Counted from the first letter of the stretch, positions 46,438 to 58,585 are shown. The stretch: 64,000 nt of DNA from Nemertoderma westbladi (GCA_032718475.1 JAUCBJ010000605.1:1-64000); one strand, 5' to 3'. The notes: generated by a model not told the origin, from the sequence alone. Numbers and translations are program-made.

Positions 46438-48345
46438 TTTGCATTTCTGTGCCGCCTTTATATAAATATAACTTAACCCCCAGGGCGGCAGAGTGCCGCC
46501 TTTACATATATGATCCTGACCCCCAGGGCGCGCGGCAGAGTACCGCCTTTATTTAAACTTCTTATAATTTTCTTATAACTATTGGGGCGGAAAAATGGAG
46601 TTCATATTCGTGTTGGGCAGGAAAAACTGGTCTAGAAAAGTTAATTTAATATTGCTTAAAAGGAATATTGGTTTGAGGGTATTTTAAATTACATACTTCA
46701 TGCAATTTAATATCAATTTTGCCAATAATTTTGTTACAAAAAATTAAGGCGGCAATATGCCGCCCATGGGGTTCAAATGAAAGATTTAAAAATTTCGAAA
46801 ATGGTTTAAAGACGGCAGTGTGCCGCCTTTTAGGGTAGGATAAGTAATAATATGATTATACTCTTTATATAAAAATCTCTGGTACGACAAGAAAATAAAC
46901 CTTGGTCTGATCAAATATATTTTTTTGGTCCTTGGAAGTAAGACCTATATTGTACCTAGCTGGCCTTTCACCATCGCATTAGTCGTTCACTTAGACCACG
47001 AAATTTAAAATTTAATAGTGGCCAAGTCCGCTACGCTAAGTATGTTATTAAGTACTAATAGTGTTTGGTGCGCGAAATAATTGTTGGGTTAGAAACAATT
47101 GAATAAGGTGAACAAGGTGCCCTTAATCGAGTGGCGGGTTTGTGTAACCGCGGAAAGCCAATTTTTAAAATCGGCTGTGATTGACTACAACAGATTTTAC
47201 GTCACTACAAAGTGATCTGGTAATTTTGTATCTTGGATTCTATGGATAGCGATTCTCGATTAGCTTTCCTTTAAACTCAATAATTTTACGCGTTACTTAC
47301 TGTATATCAATTGAAAGCGGAGAGGGGAGTCATGGGCAACTTTTGGCACAATAATTAATTAAATTCATGATGAGGAACATTGATAAAATATTGTTCACAA
47401 TTGTAAACTCGGCAGATTCCCTAAGCAGTATATGCAAGCTCTCAACCTGCCCTATCAGCCTATTTGTATTGCAGTATCGGAATATTGCTGTATTGCTTAC
47501 GCTACCGGTGACCGGTACACATTATTAATATTCCAAGGAGCTGAATAGCCTACTACCAATTATTATAGTACCGGCTGATCGGTATTACGTTTAGTGTTTA
47601 AGTTTAGTGTTATTATTAACCTGTAAATATAATCTGTAGGCCTTACCGTACTCAATACAGCAAGGAACTAACAACTGCTGTATTAGGCTTGCATACCAGT
47701 CAAGCAATCTACCGAATTTACAATTGTGAACAACATTTCATCAATGTTCCCCTCCCCATCATGAATTTAATACATTGAAGTGTCAAAAGATGCGCAAGAC
47801 TCTCCACTTTCGAAGCCACGTGCGAAATGATTGAGATTAAATGTGAATTAGAATGGATCGAAAATCGCTGTCCATTGAAACCAAGATAAAAAATAATTGT
47901 CATATCACTTTGTAGTGATGTCAAATCTATAGCAGCCAATCACAGCCGATTTTCAAAATTAGCTTCCCCGCATACTTAAACCCGTCATTTCGACCATTTC
48001 CTCGAGTTTTTACAAAAAACACACCCGCCACTCGATTCAGGGCACCTTGTTAGCCCTTATTCAATTGTTTCTAGCCCAACAATTTTTTCGCGCACTAACC
48101 CTACTCTGCGAACACCTCAGCTTATGCTGTAATCAGTTAACTTTTTCCTGGATTGAGGGCCGGCGTTAAGGTCAAACATTCAAAACACTATGCAGATCTT
48201 AACAGAAACTGGGAAATTCTATATGTTGAGATATTTAACCATTTAATTCATGCTAGCGATTAAACCTTTTTTGCCTGCTCCGATCGCTTCATTTCTCATA
48301 TTACCCTAACGCAATCATCACTTACTGGCTAGACACTTAACTACA
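46438..48345 (+). repeat. Second copy of the X flank (segmental duplication of about 7066-9005)
   Basis: Joined to the A4 flank inside the word GTGCCGCCTTTA, which belongs to the second hairpin unit of the first copy. It includes the hairpin units (46441-46830) and the inverted-repeat element (about 47050-48095). Relative to the first copy it lacks about 51 bp between two GGCGGGT words near 47145. It stops at ACTACA (48345), where it jumps to sequence matching 10545, without the 147-bp satellite. Confidence 0.88.
47050..48095. mobile_element. Inverted-repeat element, second copy
   Basis: The left arm runs from TTTGGTGCGCGAAATAATTG and the right arm ends near TTTTTTCGCGCACTAACC. The left arm is shortened by the 51-bp loss. 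The centre has small changes (AGTATCGGAATATTGC at about 47473). No coding capacity was seen. Confidence 0.75.
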
Positions 48346-49412
48346 AATGACTGAAACTCAAGTTAAATTCGGAATATCACGACTTATACAAAATTAGAGA
48401 TGTGTACCACGGTGACCACTCACTGACCAGACTCACTATAGAGTTCCTGTGTAACTCATTAATTTTGTGCATAAATTCGCGCCGCCTTAGCATATAGTAG
48501 CAATAACGGTAAATGGTAGTCATTATAGTCTAATAAAGGCCGATAGTGAATATTGAGAATCAGTGCCTTGACTAGTTGCGGAGAAGTCCGTTCGCTTCGC
48601 TCACAGATACTACATTATATAATTGAACATGCCCGGTTATTGGTATTTGAATAATGTCCGAACTGACAATTAATTCACAAACCAGTACAAAAATGTATTT
48701 TGGATTTTTTTTATTATGCCTTTTTTTCATACGTTATGTAATATAAATTATATATTTGTTTTTAATTTGGTATCTGGAGAGGCCATATATTATTCAAGCA
48801 TTAGGGACATATTAATTATAGACCACCCACATATTAATTATTATAATTAATAATTGACAATTGTATATATGTAGCCACAGTATAAGTTTGGCGCATTACC
48901 GGTAGCGTTAGGGTTAGTTCCCCATTTTAATTAGGGTTTTACCCCCATCCTAAACAAAGCCGTAAGGTTGATTAGACTGTTAAAGTTGCTTACTATGACC
49001 GGTTTTACGATTCGGTAGGCTATCATTCAGGCCACTCAGGGGTCGAGTCAGGAATGTTACATCTGTACATGTTGTCGTGTCCTACTATACACAAGTGTAG
49101 TTGTCAGCACCAAACTTACAAACCGATTTTTCCTTTCCTTATATTCACTATTTTAGTTAATTTCGTTATTATTGAATAAGGTATTTCGAACCCAAACTAT
49201 ACATTACAGTGTAATGAAAAATTATAATTATATATTTCGAGTTAGACTTATAAACTTTATCAGTTTGCATCCTATTTGCAAAACTACCTAGGTGCATGCT
49301 AATTTGCAATTAGATTTATGTAAATCTTGTATATATATATAACTACTATAGAACCAACAACGATTCCCATATCTAAATGTTACATATTAGTTGAAAATAA
49401 GAAATAAATATT
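48346..49412 (+). other. Upstream flank of A5
   Basis: Homologous to 10545-11702, with a single copy of the 89-bp segment that is doubled before A1. The TATATATATAT tract is at about 49329-49340. No gene was recognised. Confidence 0.5.
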
Positions 49413-50876
49413 ATGCTTGATTTCCTGGCAAGGAGAGGTACGGAACTAACTTTATCAAGAGCTAAATCCCGATGGATAACTACCGAGCCAGTTGTGTTTG
49501 CAGTATGTTTTACATACAGCTTACAGCAGCCGCTAGACAAGGCTTTTGTGTATCAAGCATTTGCGAAATACCGTAACTTTAGTTACAATGCAACAGGCAG
49601 TTCGGTATGCAATGTTAATATGTCATCTTCCCAATACCAGATTGAAGAAGAAGTTCAAGCTGAAGCCAGCATATGGGGAATATACCAAGCTGTGGCTTTG
49701 CTGCTACCTGCCACAATCATTGGCTCATGGATGGGAAGTCTAAGTGACCAATATGGAAGAAAACTCGCCTTTATTATTCCTTATATTGGAAGCAGTCTTG
49801 GGATCATTATATATATACTCGTTATTGTGTATGATCTCCCTTTGTATGTGCTACTCTTTGTTAACCTCTGTGCCGGCTTAAGTGGGTCTTTAGGCAGTGT
49901 TGTCGCAGCTGGATTCAGTTATATTGCAGATGTAACAGAACCGGGGAAACGTAGGTCTCTTCGCATCGTGGTTATTTCAGGGGTATTTGGAATAGGTTTG
50001 GGTTGTGGTCCCATTCTTAGTGGATATCTAATTGAGTTTTATGGTTTCCTAATTCCTCTCATATTAATGCTTTGCATCAATATATCTGCGTTATTATATA
50101 CGGTGGTCTTTCTTCAGGAAACTGTGGTATTTGATACTCTAAGGGAAAGGCGATTCAAACCATTAGAGCCAATTTCGAAAATGATAAATGTTGTTACAGC
50201 AGGTAACAGTAAAACAAACAACTGTTTACGAATGTATTTACTATCTTTGGTTCTGTTGGTAGGGATTGAAATAGGAATAAATTCACCAATAACGCTATAT
50301 GCCATGAAATCTCCCTTTTGTTTTGATTCTTTTCAAGTTGGAATACTACAGACCTTATCCGGATCATCCTATTTGGTGAGCTTATTTGCCGTAGCTACTT
50401 TACAGAATTGTGTTAAAGATGTTATAATTGCTGTTATTGGTATGATTTCTGAGCAAATTGGTATTCTATTCACAGCATTCGCTCAATCAAGTCTTTATAT
50501 TTATGTGGGAGCCTGTGTGATCTTACTGAAAGGCACATCTTCACCACTGATACGATCAGCAATGTCGTCACTAGTCGATTCTTCACATCAGGGAGCATTA
50601 TTTGCTACAATATCATTTTGCGAATTTTCTATAATGTTAATATCAATCGTTTCCTTAAATTATGTCTACCCAGCTACATTGAAAATTTCACCACATTTTG
50701 TATTCTACCTTGGTGCTGCTATTATCGATGTTCCCATTGCTGTGTATTTAATTGCTAGCTTCCTGAATTACCGCATTAAATGTGGCGTCATTGAATTAAC
50801 CGATCCACTTCTTGAAAGTTCAGGTGAAGAAGATGATAGCAAAGAACAACAGAATGTGGGAGAAATAATTAACTAA
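49413..50876 (+). CDS. SLC46-like MFS transporter, family A copy 5 (A5)
   Basis: Intact 487-codon gene, closest to A1 (GLSGSLGS, TEPGKR, IKCGVIEL) and with the B-identical version of the loop 1 to TM2 segment (SSSQYQIEEEV). Private changes are small: SLGIIIY for SLGVIIY and LLVGIEIG for LLAGIEIG, both hydrophobic swaps in membrane segments. It has a type I 3' flank and is followed by retroposon and LINE4. Confidence 0.88.
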   Translation: MLDFLARRGTELTLSRAKSRWITTEPVVFAVCFTYSLQQPLDKAFVYQAFAKYRNFSYNATGSSVCNVNMSSSQYQIEEEVQAEASIWGIYQAVALLLPATIIGSWMGSLSDQYGRKLAFIIPYIGSSLGIIIYILVIVYDLPLYVLLFVNLCAGLSGSLGSVVAAGFSYIADVTEPGKRRSLRIVVISGVFGIGLGCGPILSGYLIEFYGFLIPLILMLCINISALLYTVVFLQETVVFDTLRERRFKPLEPISKMINVVTAGNSKTNNCLRMYLLSLVLLVGIEIGINSPITLYAMKSPFCFDSFQVGILQTLSGSSYLVSLFAVATLQNCVKDVIIAVIGMISEQIGILFTAFAQSSLYIYVGACVILLKGTSSPLIRSAMSSLVDSSHQGALFATISFCEFSIMLISIVSLNYVYPATLKISPHFVFYLGAAIIDVPIAVYLIASFLNYRIKCGVIELTDPLLESSGEEDDSKEQQNVGEIIN

Positions 50877-51212
50877 TTGGTCATTCTGTATATTAATGAT
50901 TCGCCTTTTTGATTCTTCAACTTAAAGAATAATTTAATTCCACTAATAATGGCAGAAATGGTGGACAGAATTTAGTTATTTTATTTAGTTATTTTATCTG
51001 TTTAGTTTATACTAGCACCAGCACTTACAAATCTTGTACAAATTGAAAACCGTTTTATTGTCATCATTTTAATTATCTATTAAAGATTGTTTTTTGCAGC
51101 ACCAATACAGCATAGTTTACCCATTTGTAAGGGCTAGATTTTATTTTCGAATTTGCATTTCGGAGTGAAATTTTATTCAAATTAGTACTATGTAATTAAC
51201 ATATAAGAAATG
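50877..51212 (+). other. 3' flank of A5 (type I)
   Basis: Matches the flanks of A1 and A3 and ends in the left target-site copy of the retroposon. Nothing else was recognised. Confidence 0.5.
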
Positions 51213-51627
51213 AGCCAATCCTCATTGTGCTTTATAATTTTGCTTTATATATAATTGTTTTGTACAATCTTGAATAAATTCCAAATATATTTTACTGTTA
51301 ATTACCAAGTTATTATTAATTTAAATTTCCACCACCACCAAAATTAAATTTAGTAAGATTATTACATCCCTCCACCACACGCTAGTCTAAAACTTGGATT
51401 CAGTACCAGTCTTGGAGGTCAAACCCCCGCAGACCGGCACCGTCCCCAAACCCGAGCGCCCTCCATGGCCGCCTACTGCCACGCAGGCACAGGGAGTTAG
51501 AGCGCAGCAGCGCAAACAATAGGCGCCTCCGCACTCCGCCCAGCACACAGGCGAGGCCTCGCTCACGCATCCCACGCTGCCGGGCCACCAGGGTCTCCGC
51601 GAGGTGGCGGATTAGGATATCGGATAT
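51213..51627 (-). mobile_element. 415-bp retroposon, third copy
   Basis: Same insertion as at 36011-36425, with both TSD copies kept (51199-51212 and 51628-51641). Private changes in the relic include CLRGSRRPW for CLRGGRRPW. Identical position and TSD in three units mean one insertion followed by duplication. Confidence 0.8.
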
Positions 51628-52189
51628 ACATATAAGAAATGCACTATTTCTTAAAATTTAAATTTGATTATTAGCAACAGCTTCTTATATATAGGTATTG
51701 CTGCTTACTTACTTCAGGTCAGGTCAGGTATTCTGGTCATTGATCAAGAAAACTTGCCACCTCCATGCAGCATAAAGGAGGTGCCACCTGTAGCTGCATA
51801 GACGCTCTTACTAGGGCAAATCTGGTCCTTTAACTAGGACCCCCTTCGTTCTGGGATAAGGACGGACGCCCTTGGTCGTGGATTAATGACCCATATACTT
51901 GTCTGCAGGGGTATATGGCCTGATCAGGCAGATGGTGATCTACCAATGGCTGGTCAGGAGTAGAGTGTTCTCATGTCCACTTCAGTGCACTTCACTGCGA
52001 CCTGCACCTGGCAGCAGGGGTACAGGGCATGACCCAACAGATGAGCTGCACATCCAATGTGCGCCAGAGTAGATATGGGTGATGGGCCTCATATCTGACT
52101 CCACTGCGACACCCACCCGGGGGAATGGTAAACCAGGGTGTGGTATTTGCCCCGAAGGCTCAGCAAAAAATCACTCCCCAACCCCCACT

Positions 52190-53422
52190 ATGGATTACAT
52201 TAGTAATGCGGAGGTCCGGCCACTAGAGACCAGTGGTATTACTGGACACAATCGGCCTCACAGGCGTCAGTTATCTCCTGACTGTCTGCCTGTCTCACCC
52301 CCTACTGGGGAGAGAGCAGCCAACAATTCTTTGAGTCCCTTTCCTGATGACCTTTCTGGCCCAAACCCTACGTCACTAGGGAGGCCAGATTGTGCGGGGG
52401 AGAAGGATTCTGGAGTTGGAGGCTACTCTCATGTTCCACCCCGACCAACAAAGCCATTGGTGAATCTGAGGCAAGTCACTAGACTAGCCTCTGTAAACAC
52501 CCTAACACTCGGGTCCCCAATGAGTGAGCTGACTGCCTTGGCAGATAAGCTTTCTCTTAGCCCAGTGGGTGTTCAAGAGCACCAAATGCAGACTGGACAG
52601 ACTGATGAGGTTCTGATTGAGGACATGGGGGGCGGTTGGCGACTCGGCCTCGCCTCAGCAGATGATAGTGGCACTGGTGGACTTGGTCTATTGATGAATC
52701 CAACTGCACATGCAGCATTGGACAAAATAGACCAAATCTCTAACCGCATCATCCGTTGCCACTTCTCATGTTCTGGAAGACTGGCTAAGAAGTTTTCAAA
52801 GGTGGTTCTGATTGTGTGCTAATCTCCAACTAGTGTTGCCCCTGTAGAGGAGGTGGAAAATTTCTACCACAATCTACAAGCTGCTACTAATGGAGTGGAT
52901 CAGCATGCATTCTTAACATTCCTGGGAGACTTTAATGCAAGTCTACATCAATCACCTACATCGCCCTGGGTCTATAGCAATAGTGTTAACCGAAATTCCG
53001 TCCATCTTCAGGATTTTATCCCTGGAAATGGATTGTTTTCGGCTGGAACCCAGTTTAAGAAGCGAACTGGAAAGCTATGGACTCATAGTGGACCCAGTGG
53101 CCACAAGTCCCAGATAGACCATATTCTGTTTCGTCGGAAATGCAGGAGCTCTATACAAGACTGTAATGCATTTACACTTCGACCCTTCTCCAGTGATCAC
53201 CGCCTTATTGTGGCCAAGGTAAGACTTAGTCTGCGTGCTAGCAGAACAACGAAATCTGCCTTGCTGCGGCATGACTGGTCCTCTCTGTTGCAACAGCCAA
53301 GTGTGAGATCCAGCTTCACACTACAGCTGAGCAACAGGTATGAGGTTCTTGCCTCTGAGGCGGCAGATCACTGTGAGAGCTATACTGCCTTCACAGAAGC
53401 AGTTAAGTTAGCAGCTGCATAA
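52190..53422 (+). pseudogene. LINE4 endonuclease region
   Basis: Frame from MDYISNAEVRPLETSG, interrupted by the LINE3/LINE4-specific TAA, then open through FLGDFNASL and SDHRLIV to the ancestral stop after AVKLAAA. Private change: RRKCRSS for RRKYRSS. Confidence 0.8.
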
Positions 53423-53849
53423 ACAGTTCCTGTACACCCTCGAAACAGGAAAAGGGCCCCCTGGACTGACAATAAAATTCCGAAGTTCTGAAATGACCTC
53501 TATAAGAAAGAGTCCCGACTCAAACAGACTATAGCAGCCAAGAATGCAGTTAAGGCCGCATCTAGGTCCCTGAAAAGGCAGTACTCTGTTAATCTACAGG
53601 AGCTAATAAACCAACAGGTTGATGCCATCAATGATGCTGACAACAGCAGGCAATCATCCCAGGCGTGGAAATCGATCAACTTGCTTACTGGGTGGAAAAG
53701 CCAACCAACCACGAAGGTTAAGGCTGAATCACCAGCCGATCGCCTCAATGGTTGGAAGGCCCACTTTGAAAAGCTCCTCAATAATGACAGGGTATTGCCT
53801 GATAACTTTATAGAAGTAAAAGTGTCTGAGTCTGTACTCCTTTGCATAA

Positions 53850-55382
53850 GTGAAGGCTGCTGCAAAGAACATTAAGACCAATCGTGCCAGTGGAGTAGAT
53901 GGTGTTCCCCCTGAGGTCATTAAAATACCTGAGTGTTTAAAGCTCATCTATCCCATCATAGTAGACATGTACCGAACAACAAGAGTCCCACAAGAAATGA
54001 AAACAAATAAGTTGGTGCCAGTTCCCAAGAAGGGCAACCTAACACTCCATGGTTCTTTTCGGGGAATCTCATTGATCTCGATTGATGCAAAGCTATACAA
54101 TAGAATTCTATTAAATCGCATCAGGGATCCCATTGAAAGTCTCCTCCGTGGAAATCAGAATGGGTTCCATAAAGGTCGTGGGACCATGGAGCCCATTTTG
54201 GCACTTAGAAGGATAATTGAAGAGTTATCAAAAAAGAAACACAGGCATCTGGCTGTTATCTTTGTTGACTTCTTCAAGGCCTTTGATTCAGACTCTCAAT
54301 CACGTATGTCCAGCATACTTTCATTATATGGGATTCCTGATGAAATTATTGCAGCAATCAGATCAGTATACGATGGTTCGACAACATTTGTGTCTACTGT
54401 TGACGGTGGCACAGAACCATTTGAAGTGTTATGGGGCATCCTCCAGGGAGACACACTTGCACCATTCTTGTTCATAATTGTGGTTGACTATGTTCTACGC
54501 ATGTCCTTAGATCATCATAATGATGATGGGGTGATGATAACTCCACCTACTGGCTCTAGAAGTCGAGGAAATCCTGCCAAGTACCTAACTGATCCAGACT
54601 TTGCTGATGACTTATGAGTACTCTCAGAATCACTAGAGGGAGCCCAACGGTTCCTCAGCTCATTAGAACATGCTGCTTCTAGTGTTGGTATTTTCATTAA
54701 CTCCAGAAAGACCAAAATTTTGACAGTTAACTTTATTAAAAGTCCTCAGCAAGTCTCTGATCGGATGAGCATAAGCTCAAAGGATGGTATGCTTGAACAT
54801 GTGGACGACTTCTGTTACCTGGGATCGTGGATCCGGAAGTCAGGTGAGGACCTTCGAATACGTAAGGGAAAGGCATGGGCAGCCTTGAATAGGCTTTCCA
54901 GGATTTGGAAGTCACCGAGAATTTATCGGAAACTTAAGGTCCGATAATTTAGAGCAGCAGTAGCTCCAGTACTCCTCTATGGGAGTCCATGCTGGGCTCT
55001 ATCTGCCGAGGACACCAAATCTCTGGATGGCACATTCACAAGAATGCTACGCCGGGTTCATTGTGTCAAGTACAATGCACACATCGCCAACCAGACACTA
55101 TATAACATTGGAGGTGTCTCATTGGTTCTCCCAAGCTTGACACTAGAACAAATTCGCCTCCAATTTGCAGGACATTGCTTTCGCCGTGAGGACCTGCCAG
55201 TGCATAATCTGGTACTTTGGCAGACTCATGGAGTGAATAAGCATGGTGGACATCCCATGACTTTCTTGAAACGCATTTTAAAGGACACTGGCCTTGAAGA
55301 TGCGGAGGATCTAGCAAATGTCATGGGTGATAGGGAGTTGTGGTGGTGCAATTTTGTCGACAAGCCAGCACAGCATTCTTAA
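53850..55382 (+). pseudogene. LINE4 reverse transcriptase and C-terminal domain
   Basis: RT motifs are complete up to FADDL and the common TGA (54615-54617). AFDSDSQSRMSS replaces AFDSVSQSRMFS just after the motif A aspartate. The C-terminal domain is stopped at 54947 and resumes after about 30 codons at MLRRVHCVKYNAHIANQ. Confidence 0.82.
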
Positions 55383-55563
55383 AAATGCAGCTGCAATGCA
55401 GCATGCCGATCCTAGTAGTTGCTTACTTGTGCCAATGCAAATAATTATTGTATATCAGTAACATAATCTTTAGTGACACAGTATTACAGCTACTGTAGTG
55501 TCTACTACTACTCTGTTTACTGTAGATTCATTCAACTATTTATAGCGCAGTAGAACCAGTACA

Positions 55564-55864
55564 GCCCATGCTGGGCTCTAGCTGCTGATGATACCAAATC
55601 TCTGGATGGCACATTCATAACAATGCTAAGTCGGTTTCACTGTGTCAAGTACAATGCACACATCTCCAACCAGACACCATATAATATTGGAGGTGTACCT
55701 TTAGTATCCCCAAGCTTGTGATTTGAATAGAGCCGCCTCCGCTTTTCAGGACATTGCTCACGGCCGGAGGACTAGCCTGTGCACAATCTTGTACTTTGTT
55801 AATAAGCAAGATGGACAGCCCATGACTTTCTTAAGACGCCTCTTAAAGGAAACTGGCCTTTAAG
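55564..55864 (+). mobile_element. Older LINE 3' fragment behind LINE4
   Basis: Fourth copy of the diverged fragment seen at 17779-18080, with GTCGGTTTCACTG for GTCGGGTTCACTG. Confidence 0.75.
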
Positions 55865-56471
55865 CAGTACTGCAGTGCAATTGTTTTTATTTTCTAGGGT
55901 ATGGGTTTTACTAACTATACTGTACATTATACTTGTACTGGTACTTCTAGAAAAAGAAAACAGCAGTAGTGATACAGGGGAACCTAAATTATAAAGAAAA
56001 CTGACAAAAACGTACAAAATAAAGTCGTAAATAATCAAAAATCGGGCATGGAGTGTCATTTAAAAGGCATTAAAAAAGCTTCATTAAAAATTTATTCTGA
56101 TTTTTATTTATTTAAAATTAAATACATACCTCTATTATAATTATGATCGCTTCAACTATGATACACATTTATTTTTATATTTATAGTATCAAATTATTTC
56201 TTTCACCTTGACTGGTCGCGGTCGGGAACCAAGGTAGTTGGATGGATGGGTGTACTGTGGATGACCAAACAACCCATCCGTGGTTGTGAACTGGCATTCC
56301 TTGGCTTATAGAGCCTAAACGATTCTTCCATTCAATACTTTAATTTTATAATTGTTGTTGTTGCATGAAATAATGAATCAGAATAATGCATTCAGTTAAT
56401 ATTATGCCGCACAAAACAAACATTAAAAGATAAACATAGGCTTTCTGAATTACATTTGTATAATATTTACA
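55865..56471 (+). other. Upstream flank of B4
   Basis: Shared B upstream flank; AAACGATTC groups it with B3. No gene was recognised. Confidence 0.5.
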
Positions 56472-57872
56472 ATGTGGACTACAATGAAAGGAACTCAATT
56501 ATCATTATCGAAAGCAAAATCGCGTTGGATAACTGTAGAGCCAGCTGTGTTTGCAATATATGTTGTTTTCAGCCTTCAAAAGCCAGTTGATAAAACATAT
56601 ATATACCAAATATTTGCAAATTACAGGAACTTTAGCTACAATGCAACAGGTGGATCAGGTTGCAATGTTAATATGTCATCTTCCCAATACCAGATTGAAG
56701 AAGAAGTTCAAGCTGAAGCCAGCATATGGGGGATATACCAAGCTGTGGCTTTGCTGCTACCTGCCACAATCATTGGCTCATGGATGGGAAGTCTAAGTGA
56801 CATATATGGAAGAAAATTCGCTTTACTTATTCCTTTTATTGGAAACATAATTGGATTGACTATATACATACTGGTTGTAACCTACAACCTTCCACTCTAT
56901 GTGCTACTATTCGGCAACTTATGTCTTGGCCTAACCGGCTCTTTAGGTAGTGTTAACTCAGTTTCTTTCAGTTACATTGCAGATGTAACAGAAGCAGGAC
57001 CATCACGCTCTTTACGTATCATGGTTATTACTGCAGCATTAGGCACTGGCATTGGCATTGGGCCATTTTTAGGTGGATACCTGGTGGAAGTTTATGGTTT
57101 CGTACTACCATTGATTATAATGATTTGCATTAGTATACTGGCACTTATTTATATATTATTCTGCGTTGAGGAAACAATAATAAATGATCTCGAAACCCCA
57201 AGACAATTTCATCCATTAGAAGCAGCTCAGAAAATGGTTCACATTTTGAGTGCAGGTGATAGTAAAACCAATATATGTTTGCGTTTGTATGTAGCAACAA
57301 TGGTGTTGTTAATTGGCATTCAAGTAGGAATACAGACCCCTTTAGCACTATATACCATGAAAGCCCCTCTGTGCTTTACACCTTTTAAAGTTGGGATACT
57401 ACAAACAATATCGGAGTCATCCGTTTTAGTGAGCCTGTTTGGAGTTGTTGTCTTACAGAAATGCCTGAAAGATTTCATCATTGCTGCTATTGGCATGTTC
57501 TCACAGCAATTGGGATTCATATTAATTGCATTTGCTCAATCAGGCGGTTTCATTTATGTGGCAGCGAGTGCACAGAGCTTGAGAGCTTGTGCAATACCTC
57601 TAATACGATCATCAATGTCATCACTTATTGATTCATCCCACCAGGGATCATTATTCGCAACAGTAGCATTTTGCGAATTATCTGTTATGTTACTATCAAG
57701 TGTTTCATTGGATTATGTCTACCCAGCTACATTGTCAATATCACCCAAGTTTGTATTCTACCTTGGCGCTGGTATTATCGATATCCCGATTGCTTTGTAC
57801 TTGATTGCGAGATTCCTTGACTACCGCAGAAAGCGTCCTTTCATTGAACTAGACGATCGCCTGCTTGATTAA
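56472..57872 (+). CDS. SLC46-like MFS transporter, family B copy 4 (B4), intact
   Basis: The only B copy with start, full frame and the normal stop, and so the reference for family B: 466 residues, 12 predicted membrane segments, sequons at N53, N57 and N67, C64, signature GSLSDIYGRK at 106-115, and a second-loop cysteine in KAPLCFTPF. The tail is short (DYRRKRPFIELDDRLLD) and lacks the acidic extension of family A. Codons 64-110 are nearly identical in DNA to family A codons 66-112, although the flanking codons differ widely. The start has A at -3. The substrate is unknown. Confidence 0.9.
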   Translation: MWTTMKGTQLSLSKAKSRWITVEPAVFAIYVVFSLQKPVDKTYIYQIFANYRNFSYNATGGSGCNVNMSSSQYQIEEEVQAEASIWGIYQAVALLLPATIIGSWMGSLSDIYGRKFALLIPFIGNIIGLTIYILVVTYNLPLYVLLFGNLCLGLTGSLGSVNSVSFSYIADVTEAGPSRSLRIMVITAALGTGIGIGPFLGGYLVEVYGFVLPLIIMICISILALIYILFCVEETIINDLETPRQFHPLEAAQKMVHILSAGDSKTNICLRLYVATMVLLIGIQVGIQTPLALYTMKAPLCFTPFKVGILQTISESSVLVSLFGVVVLQKCLKDFIIAAIGMFSQQLGFILIAFAQSGGFIYVAASAQSLRACAIPLIRSSMSSLIDSSHQGSLFATVAFCELSVMLLSSVSLDYVYPATLSISPKFVFYLGAGIIDIPIALYLIARFLDYRRKRPFIELDDRLLD

Positions 57873-58205
57873 TCATCACCAAAATGTTGAAGAGATTTGA
57901 AAAAAATAACTGATTTATGAAGCTTAAATTAATTACCAATATTATTTATTAATAATAATCCATATATAGTATTCATATCTAAATAATTGTGATTTTTTAC
58001 GTTAATATTCAATATGTATAATTATTACTCATTACATAATAATTACTATTTAATTATTATTATTTTGTATTCTATAGATTGATTTTACTAATATTGATAT
58101 AATATATCAGCATTTGAATATTATATATATTTATATTATATTATATTATACGAATATTATATTTGAATATATTATAGAATTTTGCAGATGGTGTTGGTAA
58201 ATAAT

Positions 58206-58469
58206 TACTATAAATGGTTAAATAATATTTAACAATAATCCATGATCTGGTGCCCAGATACAGGATAACACAATAATAAAGTAACGAACAAACAATTAAA
58301 AGCAATTAAAAATCGCACCACCAAGGAATAGCAAGAATGCCACCACCAAATCAATAATTATCTGGTAAGTCAGACCCACGCAGACCAGCTCCGTCCCCGA
58401 ACCCGAGACACCTCCAGGACCGCCGACCCCCACGCAAACACAGGGAGTTGGAGCGGAGGAGCGCTCGGT
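58206..58469 (-). mobile_element. 264-bp retroposon with 12-bp TSD, related to the 415-bp one
   Basis: TTGGTAAATAAT is duplicated at 58194-58205 and 58470-58481; the flanks of B1, B2 and B3 have one copy (as TTGTTAAATAAT). On the minus strand the insert starts in the middle of the same protein end as the 415-bp element (LRSNSLCLRGGRRSWRCLGF, then GDGAGLRGSDLPDNY and a stop) and runs into a different AT-rich tail. It is therefore an independent, more 5'-truncated member of the family. Conservation of the frame up to the stop between two separate insertions supports a real protein C-terminus. Confidence 0.8.
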
Positions 58470-58585
58470 TTGGTAAATAATAGCTTGTTATTTATAATAC
58501 AGTAATGAATAATGAAAAACTAATAACTGCAGATGAAAACAACATCATTGCAACCTACAAGTAGACGAACATATCCCCAGTTATA

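Larger units (their letters stand above)
51680..55480 (+). mobile_element. LINE copy 4, inactive
   Basis: Sister of LINE3 (shared TAA at 52820-52822). Private lesions are TAA for TTA at 54945-54947 (CCGATAATTTAG), which cuts the C-terminal domain, and a GGAC duplication in the 5' region near 51862. All ancestral lesions listed for LINE2 are present. Confidence 0.85.

Noticed and set aside
18015-56059. 86-codon minus-strand frame MTLHARFLIIYDF, in four copies
   Set aside because: Lies in duplicated AT-rich DNA over the LINE tail; conservation follows the DNA, with no codon-type signal or family match.
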